A stretch of DNA of 64,000 bases, from NCBI GenBank assembly GCA_045650705.1, contig JAZRRK010000037.1, forward strand, positions 1 to 64,000, in the 5' to 3' direction. The notes under the pieces were generated by a model. That model was not told where the DNA came from. It ran no database searches and saw only the letters and a list, made by a program, of their open reading frames with translations. Origin of the DNA: UMGS1781 sp045650705. GTDB lineage: Bacteria > Bacillota > Clostridia > TANB77 > CAG-508. This document shows positions 9,715 through 18,187 of this stretch, in pieces. The number at the start of each line of letters is the position of its first letter. Position 1 is the first letter of the stretch. A program made the translations under genes and the position numbers.

Positions 9715-12700
9715 TCCATATTCCTATCATTCCACCTACATAACTTCCTTTTGTTGAAATTATAGAATCTTTTACACTAACATTTTCTAAGTGACTTTGA
9801 GTATATCCGCAAATTCCACCTACATAATTACTATTTACTGTTGTTCCTATTATATTACATTTTATTATCTCTGTATTTTTGCAGGAAGAGTTTATATATT
9901 TTGTATATCCTGCTACTCCTCCAATGTACTCTCTACTTCCTTGTATAGTATTGTTCTCTAATTTCAAATCCACCATGTCTTCTCTATCCCAACAACTCTC
10001 TGTTTGACCAGTTATTCCACCAACTCTATCTCTTCCTGTTATATTACTATTTGTTAATGTTATATTATGACATACACCAAACCCCAAAATTCCACCAACT
10101 CTATCTCTTCCTGTTACTGTTATATTATCTGCTGTTATTCCCCCTATAAGGTAACTTCCGTCTTTATAATACTCGTAGGGTTTGTATCCAAAAATACCTC
10201 CTACATAATCATTTCCTGTAACAGTAATGTTATTTGCTGTTATATTTGATATTCCAGTAACAGCTGTTGTACCTATGAAACTTCCCACATAGTTTTTTCC
10301 AGTTATTTCTATATCTTTTAGAATAATACCTTGTATATTTCCATAACTCATATTTCCTATTACTCCAACATTTGTTGCATTTGGTGCTTGTATTCTTATA
10401 TCTATAAACTCAATGTTTTCATAAGTTGCTCCTGTTGTACTAATTACTCCAATATTAGTTATTGTAGCTGTATTTGTTATTTCTATATTTTCAAATATTA
10501 TATTTTTCATACTGTTTTGTACAGATTTTATTAGACCTGTATCGCTCTTATCTGTTGATATTTTTATATTTTTTAATGTTTTTTTATTTCCTTCTGCTTC
10601 TAATCTTCCTATTGTTACATCTTTTTTTATATTTTCTTTTCCTGTGAAGTCTATATCTTGCATTAACCTGTAATTTTGGTATGTTCCTTCTTCAATAGAT
10701 TGCCAATCCTCAAATGTATACAGTTCTTTATAAAATACTGCATCTATTTTTACACTTGTTTCTTTTTGCTTTGTTTCTCCATTCTCGCTATATCCTATTT
10801 CATATATTTTATAACTATCATAGTATCTTGTTGGTGTTGCTTTAAAATCTATATATGTCTTTCCGTCCTCAGTATCTTGGTTTAGTATTTCGCATTTCAT
10901 ATCTTCTATTCTTATTTCTGATATTGGCAGTTCTTTTAGGTTATTAATTATTAATCTTCCTGTTATATAAGTTGGCCCTTGTTCTATTTCTAAGTCCTCT
11001 ACTGAGATTCCATCTTCTGAATCTATATAAATATCTTCTTGATATGGTAATAGTTCTTTGGTATCTTTATAATATAATTTTGGTAATATTCCTTCTTGTA
11101 CCTCACTATAATCATATGCATCTTCCCAATTTAGTATTGAAGCATATGTATTTGGGTCTTGTAATTGCTGTTTTGTTAGTAATGTTGCATCATAGGTTTC
11201 TTCAGATTTTAAACCATTTATTAGCTGACCTTCATATGCATAGTTAGTTCCTTTTGCTCCTGTTCCAATAATTCTATTTAAAAATTCTGTTTCAAGCTTA
11301 CAATATATGTTTCCGAATTACTAAGTTTCCTGAATCTTGGATAGAATTATTTGTTTTCTGCTCTCTACCTTCAATTCCTCCTATGTACCCTATATCTGTT
11401 TGTAAATTTACAGTACTATAGCAATTATTTACATTTATTTCACTAATATTAGAACCTACTATTCCTCCAACAGTACTTAAACAGCTATCTATATTTCCGT
11501 GTTGCATAACAATTTTTTATATCACCTGACCCAGTAAGTTTTCCAATAATCCCACCCATTCCATCTGTGGATGCTACATTATCAGCTGTTATATTTAAAC
11601 CTGTTACATAACTATTATATATATTAGTATTATTAGAAACTCCTACCAATCCCCCTATTGTTGTAATTTTAGTATCATTTATTTTTATATTTATATTTCT
11701 TACTGAACAATTTTGTATTATTGCTGTACCAGTTGTTGTTGCAATTCCTCCTACGACTTTCATATTTTCACCGGTGTTTTCTATTTCTACATTTTTTATA
11801 TGAATATTTTCTAATTTAGAGCCTGCATCTGCCACTCCTATTATAGAACCTCCACCAACATTTGCTTTTATTTTCACATTCTCAATATTTAGATTCATAA
11901 TAGTTCCAGATAGCTTCACAATTAAATATTCTATATTAACGTTTTTTATGTAATATCCATTTCCATCTAACTTTCCTGAATATGTTTTTGAAATTCTTAC
12001 ATCATATCTATTATTTATAAAATCTAAATCTGCCATTAATTTATAATTTTCTGTTGGCGATTGGTTTATTTCCTTCCAATCTTGTATATTATATATCAAT
12101 CTAAAAAATTCTATTTCCATAAATCTTTCATTTTGCTCATAATTTCTTGTATAAGGTGTTCCAAATGCTCCCTGAGTTGTAATGCTCATAACACTATATT
12201 TTGAAACACATAATTTAGGATTTGAAAGTTTTAGAATTACTTTACTTACACCATCTTCATATTCTTGTGATATTATACTAGTTTCTAAATTTTCTACTTT
12301 TATTTCTGTAATATTTTCTCCTGATGGATTATGAATATTACATGATATTGTTGCTTCATTTTCGTTTTGTTCTAATATTTCTATTGATAATAAATCTGCT
12401 AGGTCACTATCTTCTACTTCTGGAAGTGGTATATATTCCTGCCTTGGCATTACTTCTGGCATATTTATATGTGGATAGTATCCCTTACTTACTAATTCAT
12501 CTACATTAAATTCTCCACCATTTTTATTTAGTACTTGGTTTTGAAAATTTGTATCCCAAAGTGCTAACATACTTGTTTTTTTACTAACACTATTAGTAAA
12601 AGTTTCATCACAAAAATAGTAGCAATTTTCTACAGTTCCACTAGCAGAACTTACTGTGTTTGGTCCTTTTGTGAATTCTTCCCAGTTACCAATTCCAACA

Positions 12701-15700
12701 GAATATGAATTTTCTAGCTTTAATCCTGAAGCAACCAGATATACCAAATTGGCAATTTTCTCATTTACACCATCTTGTTTTAATGTATTTATAGAAGCTA
12801 AAGTATATACATTCTTTACTGTACCTTTTACGTAATTCTGTCCAGTTATAACAGATACTTCTCTAGTTTGCCCTTCTGCTAATGGCATTATTGCTTCAAT
12901 ATTTTTTCCATATACATATCCATTTTGGATTGTACCTCTGTTATATCTACACACAGCATATAAATGATTGGCTCCATATATTGGTTCTTTCATATTAATT
13001 ACAAAGTTTTCTATTATTCCTGTTGCCCCATTCATCCAGCCAAATAAATTTATTTCTGTATTAGAAACAGCATTACTTTCTATCAAATTAATCTGTATAT
13101 TTCTCAAGACCCCATTATTTTCAGCAAAAATTCCGATAGAAGTTTGTAACTTCATTTTCATTGTTTAATTTTATATCATATACTAAGTTCTCTACAATAC
13201 CCTGTTCTCCTATTCTGTTAAAAAGATATCTACTACTCTTAATATCTCTTACAAGAGTATGTCCATTAAAATCTAAAACTCCATGCCATTGTGCTCCAGT
13301 AAGACAACATGCTCTCCCAGTAAAGTCTAAATCATTTACTACTATATAATGTCCATATGGCTGAATCTCTAAAAATTCTTCTTCGTTTGATATTGCTTTT
13401 ATTTCGTCTTCTTTTTTTATCTCTAGTTCGTAATAATCTAAGGTGTAATATCTATCTCTTATTTTTACTAAAAGCTCTATACGGCAAGTTGTTCCTTCTT
13501 TTAAATTAGAAAAAGTTTTTATTGCATTTTCTACTTTATGATTTTCGCCTATTTCTTCATAACGTTCTTCTTTTATTAGATTATTATTTTCGTATATTCT
13601 TATATAATAATCATTTGTTACAATTTCTTGTTTTTTATCTTCTAAGTTTACTGACACTTCTAATTCTCTTTGATATGCAAATTCTTCATATCTTGTTTTT
13701 TTATCTCCCAGTTCTATCTGTACATTTTTCAGGTTTAGTCCGTAATTTGAATTAACCACATTGAAACCTACATACCCTGTTTCATCTACTTGTAACGTGT
13801 ATTGGTATTCTTTCCATTCGGTATTGCTTAAGTTTGTTATTCTTGTATAATTTTGATTTATAGCCTCTTTGCCATTTTGTACCCATATATAATAACTATC
13901 TACTTCTCCTAATAACATTGCACTAAATGATAGCGTAACAGTTTGTCCTGAATATTCTCTTAAGTCATACACGTAATGTTGGTTACCTGTTATAGTTAAA
14001 ATTCCAGTTTCAGCATTGTATTCTTTTGTATAAGCTCCTTGACTATTAAACAAAGAACGGCTTACCCAATTTACTTCTGATGCTACATTTATTAGGTTTT
14101 TTCCTGTTCCTTTTTTACTTACAGAATGTAATTTTAGTTCTCCATTAATTCCCATTTCTGTTATAACTTCTTCTCTGTATATCTCATAGTTTTGCTCGTA
14201 TGTTGAGTTATCGCTTCCTTCATTGTATTGATCTGCATAATATGCTATTGTATATGTTTCATTTTCTTCTAGTTTATTATATTGTTTTCTTTCGTATTCT
14301 CCATTTGTTTTTATACTTTCTAATATTATAATATTATTTTTTCTATCTCTTATTTCTAATCTAACACTATTTGTTAGTACTGCTCCATCTTCATCTTGTA
14401 TTTTTACATCAAAGTCTATTATTTCTCCTGTTACAAATTGATTTTTTATTAATACTTTTGCTGGTTTCTTCTTAGTTATAAAACTATTTCCTGTTTGTTC
14501 TTCTTCTGCTTGTTCCTCTACACTGCCCTGTTTTATTCTTGTATTTATTTCATAGTTATATTCTGTATTAGAGTTTAAACCTGTTAGTTCTTGCAATATT
14601 ATTTCTTCTGCTTTTATTTTTTCTTTATCTAAAGATTTGTTATAAATTATATTTTCTTCTTTGTCTTTTACTATTAACTCTATATAATCTATAAGTTGTA
14701 TCAATCGTTTATCTGTTTTCATTTCATCTATTTGTATTGATAACACTGCTCGATTTGGCTCTAATTCTGTTATTGCTGTATTCCAATATAGGTTGCCTAA
14801 AGATGCTAGTGGCATTGTTGTAAATGTAGCTTCTCCTATTTTATTATTTCTTCTTATCCCTTTTTCGTCGTCTAAATCATAATCTGCATAAAAGCATATT
14901 CTATAATATCCATTGGGGTCTAGGTCTGTTCTCGTTATTTCTTTATCTTTTTGTTCTAACTTTCCTCTTATTATTTCTTGTTTATTGTCTAATATAACAT
15001 AATAATAATTTTCTAGTTTTACATTGTCTTTATTATCTAATTTAATTGTCATTTCTGTTATATGTACTTCTTGTGTTTTCATTTGTACTCTTACACTTGG
15101 TATAGCTTTTGATGTTCTTGTTTTTCCTTTTCCGTTTTCTACTTTTAATTCATTTCCTTGTTTATCATATATTTGAATTTTATATGTTACTTTTTGGTCT
15201 GATTTTACAGTTTCACTTGTTTTGTAGTTAATAGTTTCTCCATTTTTTAGCTTATTTATATCGCTATTACTTAGTTTGTATTTTATTCCATCTATTTCTA
15301 TCTCTATTTTTGATATTCCTTTTACTACTTCATCATTTATATCGTTTCCTATTTTGAAGTTCTTTATTTCTACTTTGTTTGAATATATCTCTCCTGGTTC
15401 ATGCTCTAGCTTTATACTTCCTAAATCCTTTATTGTTCCTGTTTTTATTTTGCCTTTATAGAAAGTTTCTTGTACTTCTTGGTTTTGTTCGTTGTAATAT
15501 TTATATTGTCCTTCTATTTCAAACTCTGTCTCTGGAACTAGTCCTGTTATTTCTAATATTCCACTACTTAGTATTTGTCTTCTTTGATATGTTTTGTTGT
15601 TCCTTGTTACTACAAATATTGCCTCAGTTATTCTTCCTTGAGGATCATTTATCTGAATATTTGTTTTTGCTGTATATACTCTTGCTTCGAATTCTTCTGC

Positions 15701-16645
15701 TGTTATTGTTGGTCTTATATAGGCTTGTTCTCCACTTTCTCCTTCTGAACCTTCATTTTCTGTGCCTTCACCTTCTATTGCTCCTCCTACACTATTTCCC
15801 CCTGTACTTCCTTCTACACCTTCAGTTGCTTCATCATCTTTTTCCTCTTCTGGTTTTGTTTGTATTTCTGGATTCTCTTCTATTATTCCTAATTTCTTTA
15901 GAAAGTCTTCATAGCTTATTTCTTCCATTGTTTCTATTGCTACTTTGCTATTTCCATCTATTTCTAATATATTATTATATATTAATTTATCTTCTTCTAC
16001 TTCATAATATGTTATGTACTCTTCTGTGAAATATATTATGCTATTTACTGGTATTACATACTCTCCTATTTCTGTTTGTATCTTTATTTCTTTTGTTGTT
16101 ACATATGTTCCTTCACCTGTTTCTAACAATATGTATTCATTGTTATCTGCTTTACTTAAATCATGGGCATTGTACAGCTTTCCTTCTGCTAACATAAAGT
16201 TTTCATAGCCTTCTACTTTTTCATAATTTCTTGTTATTATATTTGCATCTTCTGAGATGTTTAATAGAGCAGATTTTCCATTTACGTATATTGGATAAAC
16301 TATATCTATATTCTTTTTTTCTTTTCCACCCACATAATAACTTTTTCTCTTTTCATAGATTGTTTCCTGTTCTTCTACTTTTATTAATGGAATTGCTTGT
16401 TCTGCGCTCTCGAAATTTTCACTTTTTAAGTTTTTTGTTACTATTTTTGCTTCTATTCCATATCCTTCATACATTATTGTACTTATTGGCGCATAACGAA
16501 GAGCCATATAATAAAATATTATTAGGATGGCACATATGAGTATAAGCCCTCCTAATAAAAATATTGGCATATGATTTCTATTAATTTTATTTTCTTTTTT
16601 ATTATTTCCTTTTTTTATCTTTTCTTTTTTTCTAGATTCTTTCAT
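7789..16645 (-). CDS. Reconstructed giant surface protein of about 2950 residues (Fn3-like, CBM-like, GLUG/beta-helix), with four CGG +1 skip sites
   Basis: Five consecutive open segments join into one frame if the C of each in-frame CGG is skipped at 13135, 11499, 11315 and 9709. The span of 8857 bases minus 4 equals exactly 2951 codons. The product has an N-terminal transmembrane helix (about residues 27-48), a membrane-proximal domain shared with the neighbouring genes, an acidic Gly/Ser/Glu linker, tandem beta-sandwich repeats, a jelly-roll CBM-like domain, a long GLUG-type beta-helix, and a C-terminal transmembrane helix with a basic tail. Both ends are therefore membrane-anchored with an extracellular loop of over 2800 residues. 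It is the last gene of the rotary-ATPase block, 17 bp after the preceding gene, with GGGGAGG before ATG 16645. Each junction restores a repeat unit. If CGG is read as Arg, only the first 1174 residues would be made. Confidence 0.75.
9695..10900 (-). CDS. Segment 4 of the giant protein: GLUG beta-helix core
   Basis: Residues 1777-2311 of the reconstructed protein. The open frame really begins at the GGA at 11314, so the ATG at 10900 is internal. It contains an Fn3-like unit (about 1860-1920) and then at least eight GLUG-like units: VGVIGNMSYGNIQGI, YVGSFIGTTAVTGI, YVGGIFGYKPYEYY, RVGGILGFGVCHNI, RVGGITGQTESCWD, YIGGVAGYTKYINS, YVGGICGYTQSHLE and YVGGMIGIWND. Such repeats build long right-handed beta-helices in adhesins and surface proteins. 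The last unit is cut by CGG site D. Confidence 0.8.
   Translation of the reverse strand: MKCEILNQDTEDGKTYIDFKATPTRYYDSYKIYEIGYSENGETKQKETSVKIDAVFYKELYTFEDWQSIEEGTYQNYRLMQDIDFTGKENIKKDVTIGRLEAEGNKKTLKNIKISTDKSDTGLIKSVQNSMKNIIFENIEITNTATITNIGVISTTGATYENIEFIDIRIQAPNATNVGVIGNMSYGNIQGIILKDIEITGKNYVGSFIGTTAVTGISNITANNITVTGNDYVGGIFGYKPYEYYKDGSYLIGGITADNITVTGRDRVGGILGFGVCHNITLTNSNITGRDRVGGITGQTESCWDREDMVDLKLENNTIQGSREYIGGVAGYTKYINSSCKNTEIIKCNIIGTTVNSNYVGGICGYTQSHLENVSVKDSIISTKGSYVGGMIGIWNDRCCN
9707..9709 (-). other. CGG +1 skip site D in the giant gene
   Basis: Zero frame TGG AAT GAC CGG TGT TGC AAC TGA. Skipping C gives GAC GGT GTT GCA ACT GAG, which encodes NDGVATEF and joins segment 5. This is the only site whose new codon is GGT. 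Confidence 0.8.
11298..11507 (-). CDS. Segment 3 of the giant protein: short GLUG repeat piece between two CGG sites
   Basis: Residues 1716-1776 of the reconstructed protein (61 codons). It holds two GLUG units, STVGGIVGSNISEINVNNCY and DIGYIGGIEGREQKTNNSIQ. It is far too small to be a gene of its own and has no ribosome binding site. It begins directly after CGG site B and ends at ATT CGG (site C), where the zero frame would stop at 11298. Confidence 0.7.
   Translation of the reverse strand: MQHGNIDSCLSTVGGIVGSNISEINVNNCYSTVNLQTDIGYIGGIEGREQKTNNSIQDSGNLVIRKHIL
11313..11315 (-). other. CGG +1 skip site C in the giant gene
   Basis: Zero frame GTA ATT CGG AAA CAT ATA TTG TAA. Skipping C gives GTA ATT GGA AAC ATA TAT TGT AAG and an open frame that runs into segment 4 at 10900. 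Confidence 0.8.
11485..13161 (-). CDS. Segment 2 of the giant protein: GLUG/beta-helix and Fn3-like region
   Basis: Residues 1171-1715 of the reconstructed protein; the useful part starts at the GGA codon at 13134, not at the ATG at 13161. It carries beta-helix-like repeats (GVLRNIQINLI, GIIENFVINM, GTIQNGYVYG, GSIIGVADAGSKLENIHIKN, GGIATTTGTAIIQNCSVRN, GGLVGVSNNTNIYNSYV) and an intervening Fn3-like unit near residues 1430-1520 (ILEQNENEATISCNIHNP). The xGGIxG-N-C/S-Y periodicity is the GLUG pattern of bacterial adhesins. The zero frame stops shortly after ACA CGG at 11497-11499. No independent ribosome binding site precedes 13161, so separate translation is unlikely. Confidence 0.75.
   Translation of the reverse strand: MKMKLQTSIGIFAENNGVLRNIQINLIESNAVSNTEINLFGWMNGATGIIENFVINMKEPIYGANHLYAVCRYNRGTIQNGYVYGKNIEAIMPLAEGQTREVSVITGQNYVKGTVKNVYTLASINTLKQDGVNEKIANLVYLVASGLKLENSYSVGIGNWEEFTKGPNTVSSASGTVENCYYFCDETFTNSVSKKTSMLALWDTNFQNQVLNKNGGEFNVDELVSKGYYPHINMPEVMPRQEYIPLPEVEDSDLADLLSIEILEQNENEATISCNIHNPSGENITEIKVENLETSIISQEYEDGVSKVILKLSNPKLCVSKYSVMSITTQGAFGTPYTRNYEQNERFMEIEFFRLIYNIQDWKEINQSPTENYKLMADLDFINNRYDVRISKTYSGKLDGNGYYIKNVNIEYLIVKLSGTIMNLNIENVKIKANVGGGSIIGVADAGSKLENIHIKNVEIENTGENMKVVGGIATTTGTAIIQNCSVRNINIKINDTKITTIGGLVGVSNNTNIYNSYVTGLNITADNVASTDGMGGIIGKLTGSGDIKNCYATRKYR
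11497..11499 (-). other. CGG +1 skip site B in the giant gene
   Basis: Zero frame TGT TAT GCA ACA CGG AAA TAT AGA TAG. Skipping C gives NCYATGNIDSCLSTVGGIVG, a complete GLUG repeat. Confidence 0.8.
13121..16645 (-). CDS. Segment 1 of the giant protein: anchor, membrane-proximal domain, Fn3-like repeats, CBM-like domain
   Basis: Residues 1-1170 of the reconstructed protein. A basic cytoplasmic N-terminus precedes the helix IFLLGGLILICAILIIFYYM. The ectodomain (about 60-245) has YILLETGEGTYVTTKEI and EEDKLIYNNILEI, the same fold pattern as the other three anchored proteins of the block. An acidic linker rich in GEG and EGSEGESG follows (about 275-310). Then come repeated 90-100 residue beta-sandwich units with signatures such as LVPETEFEIEGQYKYYNEQ and LDPNGYYRICFYADYDL, which are Fn3-like. 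Residues about 855-1000 look like a carbohydrate-binding jelly roll (SQGAYTKEYNAETGILTITG ... TEWKEYQYTLQV ... ETGYVGFNVVNSNYGLNLKN). The segment ends at TAT CGG, where the zero frame reaches a stop 12 bases after the CGG. Confidence 0.85.
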   Translation of the reverse strand: MKESRKKEKIKKGNNKKENKINRNHMPIFLLGGLILICAILIIFYYMALRYAPISTIMYEGYGIEAKIVTKNLKSENFESAEQAIPLIKVEEQETIYEKRKSYYVGGKEKKNIDIVYPIYVNGKSALLNISEDANIITRNYEKVEGYENFMLAEGKLYNAHDLSKADNNEYILLETGEGTYVTTKEIKIQTEIGEYVIPVNSIIYFTEEYITYYEVEEDKLIYNNILEIDGNSKVAIETMEEISYEDFLKKLGIIEENPEIQTKPEEEKDDEATEGVEGSTGGNSVGGAIEGEGTENEGSEGESGEQAYIRPTITAEEFEARVYTAKTNIQINDPQGRITEAIFVVTRNNKTYQRRQILSSGILEITGLVPETEFEIEGQYKYYNEQNQEVQETFYKGKIKTGTIKDLGSIKLEHEPGEIYSNKVEIKNFKIGNDINDEVVKGISKIEIEIDGIKYKLSNSDINKLKNGETINYKTSETVKSDQKVTYKIQIYDKQGNELKVENGKGKTRTSKAIPSVRVQMKTQEVHITEMTIKLDNKDNVKLENYYYVILDNKQEIIRGKLEQKDKEITRTDLDPNGYYRICFYADYDLDDEKGIRRNNKIGEATFTTMPLASLGNLYWNTAITELEPNRAVLSIQIDEMKTDKRLIQLIDYIELIVKDKEENIIYNKSLDKEKIKAEEIILQELTGLNSNTEYNYEINTRIKQGSVEEQAEEEQTGNSFITKKKPAKVLIKNQFVTGEIIDFDVKIQDEDGAVLTNSVRLEIRDRKNNIIILESIKTNGEYERKQYNKLEENETYTIAYYADQYNEGSDNSTYEQNYEIYREEVITEMGINGELKLHSVSKKGTGKNLINVASEVNWVSRSLFNSQGAYTKEYNAETGILTITGNQHYVYDLREYSGQTVTLSFSAMLLGEVDSYYIWVQNGKEAINQNYTRITNLSNTEWKEYQYTLQVDETGYVGFNVVNSNYGLNLKNVQIELGDKKTRYEEFAYQRELEVSVNLEDKKQEIVTNDYYIRIYENNNLIKEERYEEIGENHKVENAIKTFSNLKEGTTCRIELLVKIRDRYYTLDYYELEIKKEDEIKAISNEEEFLEIQPYGHYIVVNDLDFTGRACCLTGAQWHGVLDFNGHTLVRDIKSSRYLFNRIGEQGIVENLVYDIKLNNENEVTNFYRNFC
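13133..13135 (-). other. CGG +1 skip site A in the giant gene
   Basis: Zero frame TTC TAT CGG AAT TTT TGC TGA. Skipping C gives TTC TAT GGA ATT TTT GCT GAA, which encodes FYGIFAE and continues into the next segment as a normal repeat. Confidence 0.8.
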
Positions 16646-16662
16646 CTGTGTTGCCTCCCCTT

Positions 16663-17373
16663 CTATTTCTCAAACTCAAAACTTCGTAATATTTCTATTT
16701 TCTTTAATAATAATTGTTCTTTTTCTTGATATTTTAAAGAATCTGTACTTAAGTTTATTTCATACGCCTCAGTTTTTGCAGTTACATCTCCATAATTTGC
16801 TTCTTCTATGATTGTATACTTATCCTCTTGTTTTTGATATATTTCTACTGTTTGTCTATATGAAACTATGGCATATGAAAGTCTAGATAATTCATACGTT
16901 TGTTCTCCTACAGTTAGTGTAACAGGCTCTAAAAAAATGTATAAGTCATTTCCATCAAATAAGAATGAATTTCTTACTTGCTTTTTATATCCCTCATATT
17001 GTATATATGGAATATTATCTTCTAATTGCACCGCTGAAAAATGGTTTACTCTTTGCATATTACCTTCATCTACAGGAAATACTATTGCCATATCTTCTGG
17101 CAATAATAATTTGTTTTCTATATCTTGATAATATATTGGTGTACTATCTAACTCAATTTTTACATCTTCCATCTGTAAATTTGTTATACCATTATTTTGT
17201 TTGCTTATTTCTAAATTTCCTTTATATTCTACTCTTCTTCCACCAAAGTATTGATAAAATTGATGTTCTTCTAGTTTATTAGTATTTAAATTTGAAATAT
17301 ATTTTGCTATAATTACAATTACTGCCATCATCACAAAAACAAATATTATTTTTATAATACCATCTTTTTTCAT
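16663..17373 (-). CDS. Small bitopic membrane protein sharing the membrane-proximal domain of the ATPase block
   Basis: The protein has 236 residues, with one N-terminal helix (IIFVFVMMAVIVIIAKYI, about 8-25) and an extracytoplasmic domain. Residues about 115-200 (LFDGNDLYIFLEPVTLTV ... SRLSYAIVSYRQTVEIYQK) follow the same pattern as the ectodomains next to the anchors of the 481-residue, 1787-residue and giant proteins: a short strand pair, then a Y-I/L-x-x-x-x-I/V-T strand, then a tyrosine-rich strand with the ending E-I-Y or K-L-I-Y. It has no repeats beyond this, so it may be the minimal form of the domain. The start ATG overlaps the stop of the four-helix protein by 4 bp (ATGA). No family recognised. 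A role as an adaptor between the membrane motor and surface fibres is an inference from context. Confidence 0.75.
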   Translation of the reverse strand: MKKDGIIKIIFVFVMMAVIVIIAKYISNLNTNKLEEHQFYQYFGGRRVEYKGNLEISKQNNGITNLQMEDVKIELDSTPIYYQDIENKLLLPEDMAIVFPVDEGNMQRVNHFSAVQLEDNIPYIQYEGYKKQVRNSFLFDGNDLYIFLEPVTLTVGEQTYELSRLSYAIVSYRQTVEIYQKQEDKYTIIEEANYGDVTAKTEAYEINLSTDSLKYQEKEQLLLKKIEILRSFEFEK

Positions 17374-17898
17374 CTTTTCATTCTCTTTCCTCTCTTTTTA
17401 GGTTTTATTATATCTTCTACATTTTTTAAGAAGAAGTACATGGCATATAATGTTACAAACATCATTAATGCAATTTCTACTTGTAATATATAGTTTTCAT
17501 TGCTTATTTCTACTCTGTAGCCATGAAGAATATCTACAAAGTAAATTATAGTGGATTGGGCTATTATATTAATAGTTTCAAATATTGCTTTTCTAGGTGT
17601 TAATATTACATAAATTATTCCTGCTGTTATTATCATAACTATCATTGCTTCTATATTAATTTGATTATCTATTAATGCATAAATCACTAATATTGTTCTT
17701 ATTAAAATAGCAGATAATTGGAATATTTGCTTTTGATTTATTCCGTGTAAGTAATCCTAAATATCTCGTACTTTTTTTGTGTATATCGAATCTTTTACTT
17801 AAATAATATAATAGAAAACCTATTACAAGTATTATTAATGAAACTACTACAAATGGCCTTGCATACAAGGTAATAGTATATAATATTATATCAATCAT
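17370..17898 (-). CDS. Four-helix membrane protein of the rotary ATPase block, with a CGG +1 skip site
   Basis: Two frames (17904-17665 and 17687-17370) join into a 175-residue protein when the C of CGG 17743-17745 is skipped. The sequence then reads LGLLTGINQKQIFQLSAIL and stays open. It has about four hydrophobic helices (residues 8-33, 58-76, 82-101, 132-153) and a very basic C-terminus. It follows epsilon directly (8-bp overlap with the chosen start; GAGG precedes ATG 17898). No canonical subunit a exists in the block, so this protein is a candidate for the membrane stator partner. It has an Arg at position 67 inside the second hydrophobic segment, reminiscent of the essential Arg of subunit a, but the family motifs of AtpB are absent. 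Without the shift only a 53-residue N-terminal membrane hairpin plus an unrelated tail would be made. Confidence 0.72.
17743..17745 (-). other. CGG +1 skip site in the four-helix membrane gene
   Basis: Zero frame CTT ACA CGG AAT AAA. Skipping C gives CTT ACA GGA ATA AAT CAA, joining the two hydrophobic halves. Confidence 0.78.
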
Positions 17899-18187
17899 TT
17901 TCATCCTCTTTTATAAATAATTTAAATTCATTATGTTTGTGTATATAGTATCCTATAATTTTCTCTAATTTTACTGTATCATTTATTCTTTCAACTTCTA
18001 CAATTCCATTTACTTCGCCTATAATTGGCAAATAATCTTTCATAATAATTAAGTTATACTCTTTACTAACAATGCGAACAAATTGTACATCACTATATTC
18101 AACCAAGCCTTTTTTCATACTTAGTATTTTTACATTAATTGCTGCTCCAGCATCTGTTAGTAATTTTACTCTTTCTTTTCTACTCAT
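17891..18187 (-). CDS. atpC: F1-ATPase epsilon-like subunit
   Basis: The protein has 98 residues, about the size of the epsilon N-terminal beta-sandwich without the long two-helix C-terminal arm of about 50 residues. The pattern VKILSMKKGLVEYSDVQFVR, then LIIMKDYLPIIGEVNGIVEV and YYIHKHNEFKLFI, matches the epsilon core (G-x-L-x-I-x-x-x-H-x-P-x-x-x-x-L-x-x-G), though weakly. It follows beta with an 8-bp overlap, the standard atpD-atpC order. In normal enzymes epsilon joins gamma to the c ring and its C-terminal helices inhibit hydrolysis; their absence here would leave an uninhibited motor. Identity rests on order plus fold pattern. Confidence 0.75.
   Translation of the reverse strand: MSRKERVKLLTDAGAAINVKILSMKKGLVEYSDVQFVRIVSKEYNLIIMKDYLPIIGEVNGIVEVERINDTVKLEKIIGYYIHKHNEFKLFIKEDEND

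Noticed and set aside
7789..16645. Reading the five broken segments as a decayed pseudogene.
   Set aside because: All four breaks are +1 at in-frame CGG followed by glycine, there are no other stops or deletions, and the joined length is an exact number of codons. Random decay would not give this pattern.
17370..17898. Naming the four-helix protein AtpB (subunit a).
   Set aside because: No AtpB sequence motifs are visible; only position and one intramembrane Arg support the idea, so it is left as an inference.
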